Notes under the pieces: generated by a model
What the model was told of the DNA's origin: nothing
Seen by the model: only the letters and a program-made list of their open reading frames with translations
Database searches by the model: none
Part shown: positions 52,980 to 63,618 of the stretch, piece by piece
How positions within the stretch are numbered: position 1 is the first letter of the stretch
Layout: every line of letters begins with the position of its first letter
DNA from: Tetraselmis striata
Lineage: Eukaryota > Chlorophyta > Chlorodendrophyceae > Chlorodendrales > Chlorodendraceae
Reading direction: 5' to 3'
Assembly: GCA_006384855.1 (NCBI GenBank)
Contig: VCJN01000779.1
Coordinates: 472,043-536,042 of the forward strand
DNA: 64,000 nucleotides
Made by a program: the position numbers and the translations under genes

Positions 52980-53399
52980 TCAAACGGCACCGAACGCCCC
53001 TCCCCGCCGCTTGGTGCGGGGCTCGCTGATCCTTTTCGGGGGGACGAGAGCGGCGGAGAGGGCGGCGGGGGCGATGGCGGCAGCGACGGTATCGATGCAC
53101 CCGCCTAGGCCCGCGTTTCGGTTTGACCGGGTCCGGACGGAGCAGAGGTTGATGGTCGTAAGATGCAGCAGCCACCCCGGTGGCGCCATCACCACGGGCT
53201 GCGACAGCGCGGCGGTGGATGGAGGTGGCTGGCCGCACGCCCATCTGTACTTGTCGTAGAATATGGTATTCATGAAGCATGCGCCACACGCACAACAACG
53301 CATGCTCTTGGTCACCGGTTCCCAAGTCCTAAGTCGGCAGCGGTCCACCCTCCTTGCCCTTAGGAATACGGCGCTTGGAGTTGCGACGCCCCATGGCAC
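52980..53399 (-). CDS. possible exon with Cys pair, unknown
   Basis: Open for 139 codons: RTWEPVTKSMRCCACGACFM, NTIFYDKYRWACGQPPPST, VVMAPPGWLLHLTTINLCS. The MRCCACGACF...WACG cysteines could bind zinc. The last ~45 codons are low-complexity. No family is recognised. Confidence 0.3.
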   Translation of the reverse strand: MPWGVATPSAVFLRARRVDRCRLRTWEPVTKSMRCCACGACFMNTIFYDKYRWACGQPPPSTAALSQPVVMAPPGWLLHLTTINLCSVRTRSNRNAGLGGCIDTVAAAIAPAALSAALVPPKRISEPRTKRRGGAFGAV

Positions 53400-53499
53400 A
53401 CCACTACTTGGCGCCGGCGGCTCGCAGCGGCGGGTGTTGGTAGGGGCTAGTCACTGGCGCTCAAGCTGCTGATGCGCATGGTAAAGTGTCATCCGCGGA

Positions 53500-54950
53500 A
53501 CTATAACGACTACATAGCCGGCTTGAGACCTACGGTACCGTTGGCCGTTGCGTCGTCACGGACCTTGTGAGGCGTTAAAGTATAGTGTGGCGACACCCGG
53601 AGTGATTACGGCTAGCCGCGCGAGGCGCGATGTGGGTCCAATGTACTATGGGGATGGCATAACATGCTAATGGTTGCATACTACGGAACACGGGCGAGCC
53701 GGGCACGTCACTGCGACTATCGAGCGTAATAGAAAAGTGGCGATTACACGATAGACACGCCCATTCCCTGGAAAAATCGCGATTACGTGCCATTACGGTA
53801 TAATTACGAGACAGTCCGGGAGGCTAGTGATGATAGCAACAAAACATGGATAACAATAAACGCAATGTAAGGGTAATATTGAGCAAGTCTCCTAGACAAG
53901 CTCCGAAACCATAATGTGTGTCATGCAACCCAAACATGAAGTGAAGACATGAATAATATGCAGATGCTCCGAAACCAATTTTGGTGACACATTGTTACAC
54001 ATGTATTCATGGGCGGCTCTCCATTGCAAGATAGACACGGCCGCCCGGGTTGAGCGTCTACACCTGCCCACAAAAGTCTTGCCCCCCACTCGTCAAGCAT
54101 CAATTGTAGATTGGCCCGTTATGAGCCCTCACCTTGGTTTCCGGCCGCGCCCTTCCAGGTGTCATACGTGAACACGACATCATGCGTGGGGGAGCCCTAA
54201 GTGGCGTTTGTTGGGCTCTCGTTTTGAAAGTCATACGTGTGCGTGTCATTGTTCATGGTTAGTATTGAATTTGATAACCCAATGTCACGCGAGGGCACGA
54301 TTTTTATATCGCACGTATATGCGTTCTATCTGTACGGATGCACGCCAAGATTTAGCTTTACCATCGTAGAGCACATTCACAAAGGCGCGCTCTCCCCACC
54401 GTCGGCATGCAAGCAAGTGAGCGGTTCCCGCGAAACGGCCAATATTGCGATAAGGGCTTGCTCATAAGCCAGCCCACCTAAACCTGTTGTCCGCATTCAA
54501 TGCGCCCTTGGTAGAGCCGGGCTTCAGCCCATACTACGCAGGGATGCAACCCCCGAGTCAGCGGGTGGGTCCATATGGTCACCTGCTAGGGCATCTTCCA
54601 GGGTATGTGGTAGGGCTGGCCATCAATATGCTCCCATATGCTGCTATTGGGCTGCGCCTAGCGGGCCCTAAGCGGGGAAAATCCGCCCGCGCCGGGCGAG
54701 TACATCGCCTTCTTATCGGGATGCGGGTCGCGCGGTAAGCCACTGTACTAGGGTTTGTAGGAGAACCCAAAACTATTTACATCGACCCCCCCCCCCCCCC
54801 CTACCCCCCTCGGTTATATTTCCACGGAGGGGCCCGGCAGGGTTCGAACCTGCGCAGAGCGGAATCACGAGCGTAACATGCAGGCCCTCCCTCCGCCACC
54901 TATCACATCTCAAGCCGTTGATGTATATTCTAGGTTAATCATATCATAAA
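53500..54950. other. no supported gene
   Basis: Short frames only. A C15 run lies at 54786-54800. At 54836-54870 a tRNA T-arm-like hairpin occurs on the minus strand but no complete tRNA (see rejected items). Nothing else was recognised. Confidence 0.3.
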
Positions 54951-55083
54951 AATGCGCCACTGTACCACTCGGCGGTCGGCGGCGCTGGTGCTGATGTGGC
55001 GATATGGACAGATACGTACATGTCAAGGCTTACGAGGGGGACTGCATGCATGCACGCATGAGGCCGGGATCGGTATCGGCTTA

Positions 55084-55500
55084 GTTACCCACCGGATCCT
55101 CATCACCACCACTGGAATTATCATCGCCCTCCTCAAAATACTCCTCCTCGGAAGGGGAGTCAACTTCCTCCCCCTTCCTGTCCTCGTTCTCATTTTCATC
55201 CTCATCTCCATCCTCATCTCCATCCTCATCTTCATCCTCATCGCTACCGGAATTGTCTGCGGCGTCGGCCTCCTGCTTCTCCCCCTCCTCCTCTTAGCAT
55301 CATCGTCCTCAATGGCCTTGGCCTCGCCCTCCTCACTGGCATTGCCACTAGCATGTCCTGCAGCAGCAAGCTTTCGGCCCATCTATGTCAGCGAACCCAG
55401 CTCATGCATTAGAGGATCCTCCGACAGCGCGACGCTTCCCCCCCTCTCCTCCTCCTTCTCCTCCACAACCCCACCTCCTCCACCTCCTCAGCATCACCGC
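55084..55500 (-). CDS. acidic C-terminal exons, unknown protein
   Basis: On the minus strand about 55290-55084 reads a continuous Asp/Glu tract (SGSDEDEDEDGDEDGDEDEN) then SEEEYFEEGDDNSSGGDEDP and ends VGN-TAA. Upstream sequence encodes SEDPLMHELGSLT, a TAG, then GRKLAAAGHASGNASEEGEA. Acidic tails of this type occur on chromatin proteins and on hAT-like transposases. Splice borders are not certain. The hydrophobic plus-strand frame here is a shadow. Confidence 0.35.
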
Positions 55501-55504
55501 TAGT

Positions 55505-56085
55505 TTTCCTCGGAAAAGATCCGAGTGTGCAATCCTCTAGCGCGTCGGCTTCATCCACGCTTGGTGCCAACCAGTCTTAGATCCTCGCAATGGCGCCTTC
55601 GTACAGCTAGGTGTCGTCTTTCTTCACGGTGACGGAGTATGGGGTTTGAATTATCACGATATGCCATCGTACTTTCGTATTCTCGTCTTCGTATTTTTAT
55701 GCGCAATAAACATAACCCGTTCGGACACAACAATTTGTAGTAATGTACCATCGGGTTTATTTACTTCAAGAATGCTTCCATGCTGAGACTAGACGCATGA
55801 TTGACGCGGAAGTGTGTATTAATATACATTATCAGCAGGGGTAGTCCAGAATTGTAAACCGACTTTTTTCAAATATTTGCCCTTTGAATCATACGTTTTT
55901 AGCGGAAAGCCACCGAAATGACATTTTATCGGCAATTAAGAATATTTTCAGTGCGGAGACATCATATGAAACCAAAACCATCAATTTAGCACAAATCATA
56001 TAATCATTATAAAATCATCGCCTAAGTAAATGTTGTCTATAGTTTTAAAACCTAATATAAAGGGGTAAAGATCGATCATATTTAT
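55505..56085. other. AT-rich stretch, no gene seen
   Basis: AT-rich with many stops on both strands. No repeat or RNA gene was recognised. Confidence 0.3.
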
Positions 56086-56095
56086 TAGCATGCTC

Positions 56096-56330
56096 GCGCC
56101 CATCTTATGGATGCCCGCATATGACCATCTTGTGGATGGAAGCAAGCGTCCGTCATGTGGAATGATGCATGGAATCAAGCGTCCATCCTATGGATGGAAG
56201 CATGTGTCCACCCACACAATGGACGCAAACTTCCATCCACAAGATGGACACGTGCGCCCATCCATAGCATGGACCCAGGTGTCCATCCATGGCATAGACG
56301 CAAGCGCCCATCTATAGAATGGAGTAATGG
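56096..56330. repeat. degenerate ~26-33-bp minisatellite with palindromic cores
   Basis: About eight units of the type GYGYCCATCCATAGMATGG followed by AYRCAAGC, each with a CCATCC...GGATGG-like dyad. Spacing is irregular (25-33 bp) and units are diverged. Each unit could form a small hairpin. Confidence 0.6.
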
Positions 56331-56384
56331 ACGCACGACTGCTTATATGACGTAACTTGACAGTTGAATCAGCGATGCGTCGTT

Positions 56385-56900
56385 TTTCAGAAATTTTAAA
56401 AGAACGGGTTCTATATCACTGGCATACAGTTCGTTCCATGAATTGCATTGCCAGCGCTTTGAAGTACCAGCAGCGAGCGTTTGCATTGCCAGCGCTTTGA
56501 AGTACCGGAGTTTTTTTCCATTAATTACATGAGCTAGCAGCAGAAGGCGATATCATTTTTTTCCATTAATACAAGCAGCGAGTAGCGAGTACCAGTACTA
56601 GTAGCAGTACCAGCAGTTCTGGGGAACTGCCCTTTTTGTAATTCACACCAATACCAGCAGTACCAGCAGCGAGTAGCGAGTACCGGTGTGAATTACAAAA
56701 AGGGCAGTTCCCCAGAATCAGAAAATCAACACAGCAAGCCGCCTAAAAGCGGCCCGCATCCGAGAACCGGTAGGTCGCTACCAGGATTACCAACAGCGAG
56801 CGTTCGCATTGCGAGCGCTTATTTGAAGTAGTCGCTACCAGAGTTTTTTTCATTACCAGCAGCGAGTAGCGAGTACTAGTACCAGTACCTCCCATCCGTG
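56385..56900. repeat. composite repeat family with foldback
   Basis: GCATTGCCAGCGCTTTGAAGT occurs at about 56440 and again at about 56482. GAGCTAGCAGCAGAAGGCG (about 56531) is shared with 28.6 kb, and CAAGCCGCCTAAAAGCGGCC-like sequence (about 56735) with 27.05 kb. GCAGCGAGTAGCGAGTACC words recur at least four times. A perfect inverted repeat is listed separately. No coding capacity is seen. Confidence 0.65.
56617..56717. repeat. perfect 33-bp inverted repeat, 35-bp loop
   Basis: 56617-56649 and 56685-56717 are exact reverse complements (outer ends TTCTGGGG/CCCCAGAA, inner ends CACACC/GGTGTG). The loop carries CAGCAGTACCAGCAGCGAG. Transcripts could form a long uninterrupted hairpin. Confidence 0.9.
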
Positions 56901-56937
56901 AGATCGTAATCGGACGGCTGTGTAATTAAGGACCATG

Positions 56938-56971
56938 GGCGGGTGGGCGGGTGGGTGGGTGGGTGGGTGGA
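56938..56971. repeat. GGGT/GGGC short tandem array
   Basis: GCGGGTGGGCGGGTGGGT followed by (GGGT)4-type units. Eight or more G3 runs are spaced by one base, a strong intramolecular quadruplex pattern. Confidence 0.8.
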
Positions 56972-57071
56972 TTGTAGTACTTAGTAGTACATGCCAGTAG
57001 ATAAGCGCTTTAGTCATGCACCTATAGGCCCGATCCGCTGCACTATACGGGTACTCGTATGGCAATAAAGC

Positions 57072-57500
57072 TCACCGCCGAAAAATCGACGCTTCGCTGG
57101 ATGATGTTTTCATTTCCCAGATCACCATCAACCAATGCATGAAGGCCCCATAAAGCGCGATAGCCTAGTTGCAGATACTGCCAAAACAATGATGCGGTCA
57201 TATATGCATTTATCACACACAAAGCAATGTATTGGGACAGGAAATCAGATACGATACTTTGGATTATTACATGACCGATGTTGCCGCCCCGCATATTGAC
57301 TCATTCCTCGCTTCCAGCCCTCCGCGCGGTCAAAGCTATTTGTGGTAGCTGTGGGCGGTAAATGGGCTAAGTCCGGATGCCGCTATAAGTCCACCCGAGT
57401 GGGCCGTCACCAACCTCCAAGAGCTACGCTTCACAATCACCCAACAGTAATGCAACCTATTTGACCCGAGGCACGCGGTGCATTGTGTTTAGGTCTAAAT
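57072..57500. other. no supported gene
   Basis: Unique mixed sequence with a minus-strand frame of 83 codons that has no recognised motif. Confidence 0.25.
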
Positions 57501-57539
57501 TAGGGTTTGGGGGCAGCTGTGGGATTGAAAGCTAATATG

Positions 57540-57770
57540 AATGCCGGTTGGTTCATTTTGTGCCAAGTCGGGGAAACCAATTCCGTCCAAGCAGGGACAA
57601 ATCAAAAGAGTGAAGGAAACGGGATGGTTACAAGAAGTTTGCGCCATCGGGGGCTGAAACTCTGTCCAAACTGGGACAAAAAAGAGCGGGGGCCGTGATG
57701 GCTACAAGTGGTTTGTGCCGTCCGGGGCTGAAACTCTGTCAAAGCCGGGACAAAACATATGAGCGGCTAA
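57540..57770 (+). repeat. three diverged ~85-95-bp tandem units
   Basis: GGGGCTGAAACTCTGTC occurs at 57652 and 57725 with matching flanks (GATGGYTACAAG upstream, GGGACAAAA downstream); a more diverged unit precedes it (CCGTCCAAGCAGGGACAAA at 57588). In one frame the two better units read GYKxFxPSGAETLSK, so the repeat may once have been coding. Confidence 0.55.
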
Positions 57771-57908
57771 TTTTGCGGAATTGTACTACATATCATCATC
57801 TTCGAGCACATAATCCCCTCGGCGCTCTGCCGCCTGTTGCCTCCTCTTCTCCGCCGCTGCTCGCTCTTCCCGCTCCTCTAACTCGGTCATTGGAAGGGGT
57901 AGACCCGG

Positions 57909-60900
57909 TCACTTCTCGAAGTCACTTGGACGCAGTCTTTGAGTCTCGTCCCATGGCTTCTCTTTGAACCATGAGGTCATCCTGGACTTCATCCCAGCGA
58001 TTTGCGTCTTCTGGTTGTCAATCAGGATCATCTTCAAGTTCCTGTGTGTGAACGAGTAGGTATGATCCATATGGTCCCACCACACGGAAAAGGCCGCAGC
58101 GACCTGGAAAAGGCGTGGCAAACCGCACAAGGCGTTATTTTTTTATGTTGATCCCATTAAGTCACTCACCCGGGTTGCACCCCTCACGCACCGCGGTTGT
58201 CCCGGTTCCGGCTGTGACGTCGACGATTGTTGTCCCGTCTGTTGCCGCCATCTTAAGATGCTTGGCGAAGAGAGCGATAGGCTTTTGGTACTTGTTCACC
58301 GTCTGCCTGTTCTCATCCTTCAATTTCGAACTGTCTTTGAAGTGACCCAACATGATGGATGTAGAGAATTTGGAAAGCACAACCGGCTTAGCGAGTAAAT
58401 AAATACAAGCCGGCTATTTTCCACGGATCAAATCTCACCTTCGGGGATCATCGAAACGGATGTTGTCAGCTATGCTGCTTGGCGGGGGCTTCCTGACGTA
58501 GAGGTAGTACTCAGCGTCGTGACGCAGAGAGCTGCCCATCTTCATCCCGCAATCCTTGGCCCAAGTCAGGACGTGATAGATGAGGTCCTCAGCTTGTTTT
58601 TGAACGGCTGTGATTGCGGATCCAAGTTGCTGGTCCGAGAGGTGAATGAAGAAATGACACCCATCGAGAGCAGTGTGGACGTCAGAAGATCCAGTCAGGA
58701 TATTCAACTGCATGCGCGGGGGTAAATCGGGAATGAGATAAATGAAAGCACAGTCATCTAGTACGCACCGGGGTTGTGGGGGTTGTCTTGCCTCGCGAAA
58801 GCAAACACGTCGTTGAAGTCGTCCGTACCCCACGCAGCATCCTTCGAGTCTCATGTGTGCGAACCAGCTCCGAAAAGCGCGTCGGCAATGAAGACTGTTG
58901 CCTTTCTGGCACGAACCGCCGACATGGCGTCCGCGACGAATTGTTTTGTCGCGGGAGCCTTGAAGTTCCCCTCCACAATGCAAGCCTTGCAAAGCTCCGT
59001 GTTCAACCAGACCTTGTCATCCTTGTCGACCTCAAAGCCCTTGGGCATCACCGGAAGTGCCTCGGCCTGTGTGTTTTAGAAAATAGATTCGGGTTAATAG
59101 CTCACAACGAAAATTCAGAAGAGCATTTGTGGTTGCACAAGATCTTAGTTACCTTCATCGATATCCACAGCTCATCAGAAACATTCGGAGCGGAAACCGC
59201 GATAAGCTCCGGAGCACATGCCAAAAGAGCAAACTCTGTAAAGAAGGAGATGACCAAGTCCGGCATCTAATTCTTGATGCGATACGCCTCACTCCTGATG
59301 GTGGTGTTGGTGGCCGCGATATGCTCTCGAACCGGTAGTGGTGTGAGACAATCGGCGGATTTCATGTCCCCCCATCTGGCGGGAGGGATCAGCAAGACTA
59401 TCAAAGGACCGGAGCGATGAGCACCTTTGAACAAATCCTGGAACTTTCTGGGGAAGCCTGTTGGGCCGAGGTCATCAACCTTGGCTCGGAACTTGGTGAT
59501 GGCGTCAAGGCGAGCGGCCGCTTGCTCATTCGACACTTTGTCTTGCACATCCCAATCGATGATGTGGTCCGAGAGATATTTCCCCCAATTCCTGGCCGGT
59601 TCGTCCGGCGTCAGCAGTTGGATTGTCTCCCTGCCCTTGGCCGTGTCAATGACATTCATGAGCTTGATGCTTGCTCGACGCAAGAGATCGCGAAACCTCC
59701 AGGTCTCAATCATCGCAAGCCACTCCGCGTTGGTGTGCGTAACAGCCATGGGGCCATTGTCGCCGGCGTGCTTAATGTCATCCACCAGCTCGTAGAGGCT
59801 CGGGGTCACACTGTGCTCGCCTTGGATGAGCAGTCCAACCACCAGGTACATCTGGCCCACAGGGAGATCCGCGCTGTCGCTCTGCTTGGCAAGAGACGGC
59901 TCGTCTAGCCAGGGCGCATGGGGTACAAAGCCGACATCCTGGGTCGAAAAGCAAACTTCAGTACGGAGAAAGGAATCAATGATAGTATTCCATATGATTA
60001 AGACACTGGGGTCGGTCACAACTTACCTCCATGAGGGCGACTCGTAAGTGAGCTCTGTCTTTCCCGAAGCCGTACTTCTTGTTATCGAGGATTGTATAGA
60101 TAGGCTTCCGAATTGCTTCGTAAACCTTCCTCACTTCCTTCTGGGTGAGTTGCCTGCCGTAATTGAGACTCTCGACTCTATCGAGTTCTTGCTGGTAGTA
60201 CACAAATAGGTCTCCGAGTTTGGTTCTGGCTTCGTCCCATCCTCGAACCCCGAGGTCCACATGCCGGTAGGCTTCAGAAATCTGCTCAAGGGGCTCAAAA
60301 ACACTGCGCAAATCATTTGTCAGAATCTAGCAGCATTAACAACACGATAAATTTTCATCATGTACGCAGCTCACCGTTGTGGGCGCGAGCAGAGGTCAAT
60401 CAAATTTGAGAACTCGCTGCTCTTCTCATCTTTGATGCCGATCTTCTCAAGTTCAACTTGAAGAACTTCAGACTTCTTGAACTCCTTCACTACCCTGATT
60501 TGCGGAAGTGCCCTAAAGCCGGGGAGATTTGCATCATGTTCTGCATACCAGCTCTCGAAACATCTGCGAAGGTTCTGCAGAAACAATTGCACCGATTTCA
60601 AAATTCCGAACGATTGTACCTCGATGACAAACCGTTTCGTCCCGCTGATGACAGAACGTTTCGTCCCACTGATGACAGACCGTTTCGTCCCACTGATGAC
60701 AGACCGTTTCGTCCCACTGATGACATAACGTTTCGTCCCACTGATGACAAACCGTTTCGTCCCGCTGATGACAAACCGTTTCGTCCCACTGATGACAGAC
60801 CGTTTCGTCCCACTGATGACATACCGTTTCGTCCCACTGATGACAAACCGTTTCGTCCCGCTAATGACAAAACGTTTCGTCCCACTGATGACAGACCGTT

Positions 60901-63540
60901 TCGTCCCGCGAATGACAGAACGTTTCGTCCCACTGTCACATATTTTAACCCGCTAACGACAGAACGACTTTTGTCACACTTTACGCCTATTTGCTGCCAC
61001 GGTTAGCTAAATAGTAATTTGGGAGAATGGGTCACTCACCAGGCGTTTGTGCATCGACGTGTCTCCCACGACGGTGTGACCCGCCTCGTTGAGCTTCATA
61101 GACATGTAGCGGCAGACTTCCGGCGAGAGGCCGATGTACATCTTAGCCGACGTGAGGTGGGTGCCTTTGTTGGCTTTGTAGATTTCCGCGTAGTTTTCTT
61201 TCACCATGCGCTTCGCCTCCCGTCTGTGGCTGCCGTCGATGTTGGCTTGAAGCGCGCCGTAGGCGCTAAGAAACTCGATGATGACGTCGATCTCTGGCTT
61301 GTAGGAACTTGAATCCGCCAACCTCGGGTTCTCCCCGCCTTCGTGTGCTGCGACTAGCTCCTTGAAGTTGGCCATGGTCAGAGCGAGGGGCTCGTACTCT
61401 TCGGAGAAACAATCGCGGTTGTTGTGGACTACTGGAAAGGACACCGAGAAATTCTCGGCGGACAGGGAAGGATTCCTCTGAATAACAAATGCAAGAAATG
61501 GATGTCAGTAAGTTGCATTGTGTATTGATTTATATGTAACTACACATATCTGATCCGGATAGGTACAACAGGTCGCGATAGGCTTTTACCTTGTAGCTTT
61601 GCGCCACCATATTGCAGTCTTGCAGCTTGGGGAACGGAATTCAAATTCCGGCGGCGGAGCGACGAACTTATCGGATATGAAGTTGAAAATGTGAGGCAGC
61701 CCCGTATCCTTGTCGACGACGAGGTTGACTCTGTCGGCGTATAACGTGTTGATGTCGCCACCGTGAGATGTCTTCACCTCTGGATCAGCAATCTCGACTC
61801 TGAGGTGGCCGTAAGAGATCCAGTCGACGGCACCGGTGTTGTGGAAGCCATTCAAGGCCGGCGGGACGGCCAACGTGTTGACGTATGGAAGCGCGTTCTT
61901 AAAATCCTTGTCAATGTTGGCCAAGTCATCGATGTCAATCTCACCAGACGCGAAACCTGTCAGCGCCTGCGCCAGCACATTGCGCTCGACCAAAGTCCAT
62001 GCGTAGTAAGACTGGAACCGCGGTTGGAAGCAGAGTTGCGGTTGGATCGCGTGAAGTAGCAACCTCTCAAAGCTGACATCGATCCTGAAACTCCTTGTGC
62101 ACTGTCAAGCGATAAGGTTCAAGACAGATCTGCGGTAACAAGCATAAGAATATTAATACTTATTGAAACACGACATTGACACGAATTCAGACATCATATA
62201 AGCTTTACTCACCCCGTAGTTTCCGGCCGAGTCCAGCTCGACGTCCTTGATCTTTCCAATACACGCGAGAAGTGGCCCCTTCGGATCATCGAAAAAGTTC
62301 TTGCCAGTCAGCAGGCTCGCCTTGTGCAATTCGAATGTACAAATAGATCTGTACCTCAGCACTTGTGTTCTTGAACCAGTGGATAGTCCAGCTCCTTGAG
62401 GTAAAGTCGCTGTAGGAGTCATGTTCTTGGGACCCGTCCCTCTCGTCAAAGAAGTCGTCGTAAGAGGCGACCGTCATCAGCTTTGTCTTCCTCTCGGGTC
62501 CAGGAGTGCCGGTGATGTCGAGAGCTTGCTTACGCTTCTCTGCCGCCCGTTGCCTCTGTTCTTCCTCTGTGCCGAAGACCTCTTCATCCGTGGCACATAC
62601 TGAGGAATTCAGGAACCCTTCTCGGAGCCTCGGCAATAGGGGCTCGAGAACCAGAGGCTCCAGAACCATACGCTTGCCCGGTAGTCGGCGCTGGAGTCTC
62701 GAGCTTGGCCTCTGGCTCCGGGTCAAGCCGAGTGGGCTCGGGCTCCGGCTCCGGCTCAGTGTGCTCTATTTCAGGCTCAGGCTCTGGTTCCGGTACTTGA
62801 GATGGGCCTTTAGACAAAGAAGAGCCTTTATTCGGGGAACCTGTAAAGAATGAGTAGAGAGTACTCAACACACCTGCAGTGGGCGTCACGATTAACTACT
62901 GAACGGTATCGCCATACACCATCAAAGCCAAGCGTATTTTTTCTTACCCGATCCCGATTTACCAGCTGCTTCCGACGCGGTTGCCTGCGCCAATTTACGA
63001 CCTGTTGGAACGTCAGATAACTCATTGACGAGAAAGTAATCGAAGGGAGTGAGAAGGCAGGGATTGATACTTTCAGTCACAATTTACCTGGAGTCACAAT
63101 CGTCTCTGAAACCTTCTCTTTTTCCTTGGATTCCTTTGAAGCTTGAGTCGCTACTGGCTCATGTGCTCGTCCTTTCGAACCTGTCAACACACATGATTTC
63201 AAACAATGTGAATATGACACAGTGCACTCACAAAGGCAGGGATTGATACTTTCAGTCGCAATTACCTGGAGTCACAATCGTCTCTGAAACCTTTTCTTTT
63301 CCCTTGGATTCCTTTGAAGCGTTAGTCGCTACTGGCTCATGTGCGCGTCCTTTCGAACCTGTCAACACACATGATTTCAAACAAATGTCAATATGACACA
63401 GTGCACTCACAAAGGCAGGGATTGATACTTTCAGTCACAATTACCTGGAGTCACAATCGTCTCTGAAACTTTTTCTTTTCCCTTGGATTCCTTTGAAGCT
63501 TTAGTCGCTACTGGCTCATGTGCGCGTCCTTTCGAACCTG
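57909..63540 (-). CDS. multi-exon gene ending in a beta-class DNA methyltransferase-like domain
   Basis: Exons with good borders include 61040-61477, 60375-60574, 60027-60303, 59153-59938, 58769-59066, 58439-58707, 58191 to about 58346, and 57909-58103 (TGA end). The N-terminal part is Lys/Glu-rich with PEPEPE runs and repeated SKGRAHEP units. The middle (YELVDDIKHAGDNGPMAVTH; DEPARNWGKYLSDHIIDWDV) is unrecognised. C-terminal order: ATVFIADALFGAG with DDFNDVFAF; then CHFFIHLSDQQ with HVLTWAKDCG and HDAEYYLYVRK; then KPIALFAKHLK with TIVDVTAGTGTTAV and NLKMILIDNQ. That is motif IV region, then motif I: beta-class N6-adenine/N4-cytosine methyltransferases. Motif IV is DALF where DPPY is expected. 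A TAG (59267), a TGA (58851) and several one-base frame changes suggest decay or sequence errors. Confidence 0.6.
60628..60945. repeat. 27-bp minisatellite, about 11-12 copies, in an intron
   Basis: Unit ACCGTTTCGTCCCACTGATG + ACARR, total 27 bp, repeated with few differences. Because 27 is divisible by three, long frames are open on both strands (DDRPFRPT-type on plus, SSVGRNGL-type on minus). It lies in the intron 60575-61039 of the methyltransferase-like gene, whose acceptor (TTTCTGCAG) follows at 60575, so it is most likely not translated. Confidence 0.88.
61590..62090 (-). CDS. exon of the methyltransferase-like gene, unknown domain
   Basis: After an acceptor (GTGCACAAG, about 62091) the frame reads SFRIDVSFERLLLHAIQPQL, RNVLAQALTGFASGEIDIDD, LPYVNTLAVPPALNGFHNTG and HLRVEIADPEVKTSHGGDIN. 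At about 61635 the protein-like reading moves to another frame (KLQDCNMVAQSYK) before a GTAAAAG donor, implying a one-base change. No family is recognised. It precedes exon 61040-61477. Confidence 0.45.
62220..62880 (-). CDS. Glu/Pro-rich N-terminal exons of the methyltransferase-like gene
   Basis: An acceptor TTCTTTACAG (about 62845) starts GSPNKGSSLSKGPSQVPEPE with a long (P-E)n stretch. Further on the reading passes to DEEVFGTEEEQRQRAAEKRK and DDFFDERDGSQEHDSYSDFT, then LLTGKNFFDDPKGPLLACIG and KIKDVELDSAGNYG before GTGAGT (about 62210). Two frame changes are needed. Disordered, charged composition; no catalytic motif. Confidence 0.45.
63088..63537 (-). repeat. three tandem exon+intron units, 178-179 bp
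   Basis: Exons 63088-63180, 63266-63358 and 63445-63537 are each exactly 93 nt (31 codons), share phase 1 borders (ACAG|GTTCG acceptor, CTCCAG|GTAA donor) and encode near-identical SKGRAHEPVATKASKESKGK-type peptides. The introns (about 86 nt) are duplicated too. Because exons are phase-neutral, copy number can vary without a frameshift. Confidence 0.9.
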
Positions 63541-63618
63541 TCAACACACAAGATTTCAAACAATGTCAATATGACATAGTGCACTCACAAAAATCATATG
63601 ATTGGAGAGGCAAGGACC

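Noticed and set aside
54836..54893. Possible tRNA gene on the minus strand (GCAGG-TTCGAAC-CCTGC T-arm)
   Set aside because: The T-arm is perfect and a 7-bp acceptor pairing can be drawn, but only about 58 nt lie between the ends and no D-arm or anticodon stem forms.
54952..55503. Hydrophobic 183-codon plus-strand ORF as a membrane protein
   Set aside because: It is the complement of an Asp/Glu-coding tract on the minus strand (GAT/GAG complement gives Ile/Leu codons).
60458..61006. Plus-strand ORF with (DDRPFRPT)n as a repeat protein
   Set aside because: It is the 27-bp minisatellite read through; it lies in an intron of the minus-strand gene and has no motif outside the repeat.
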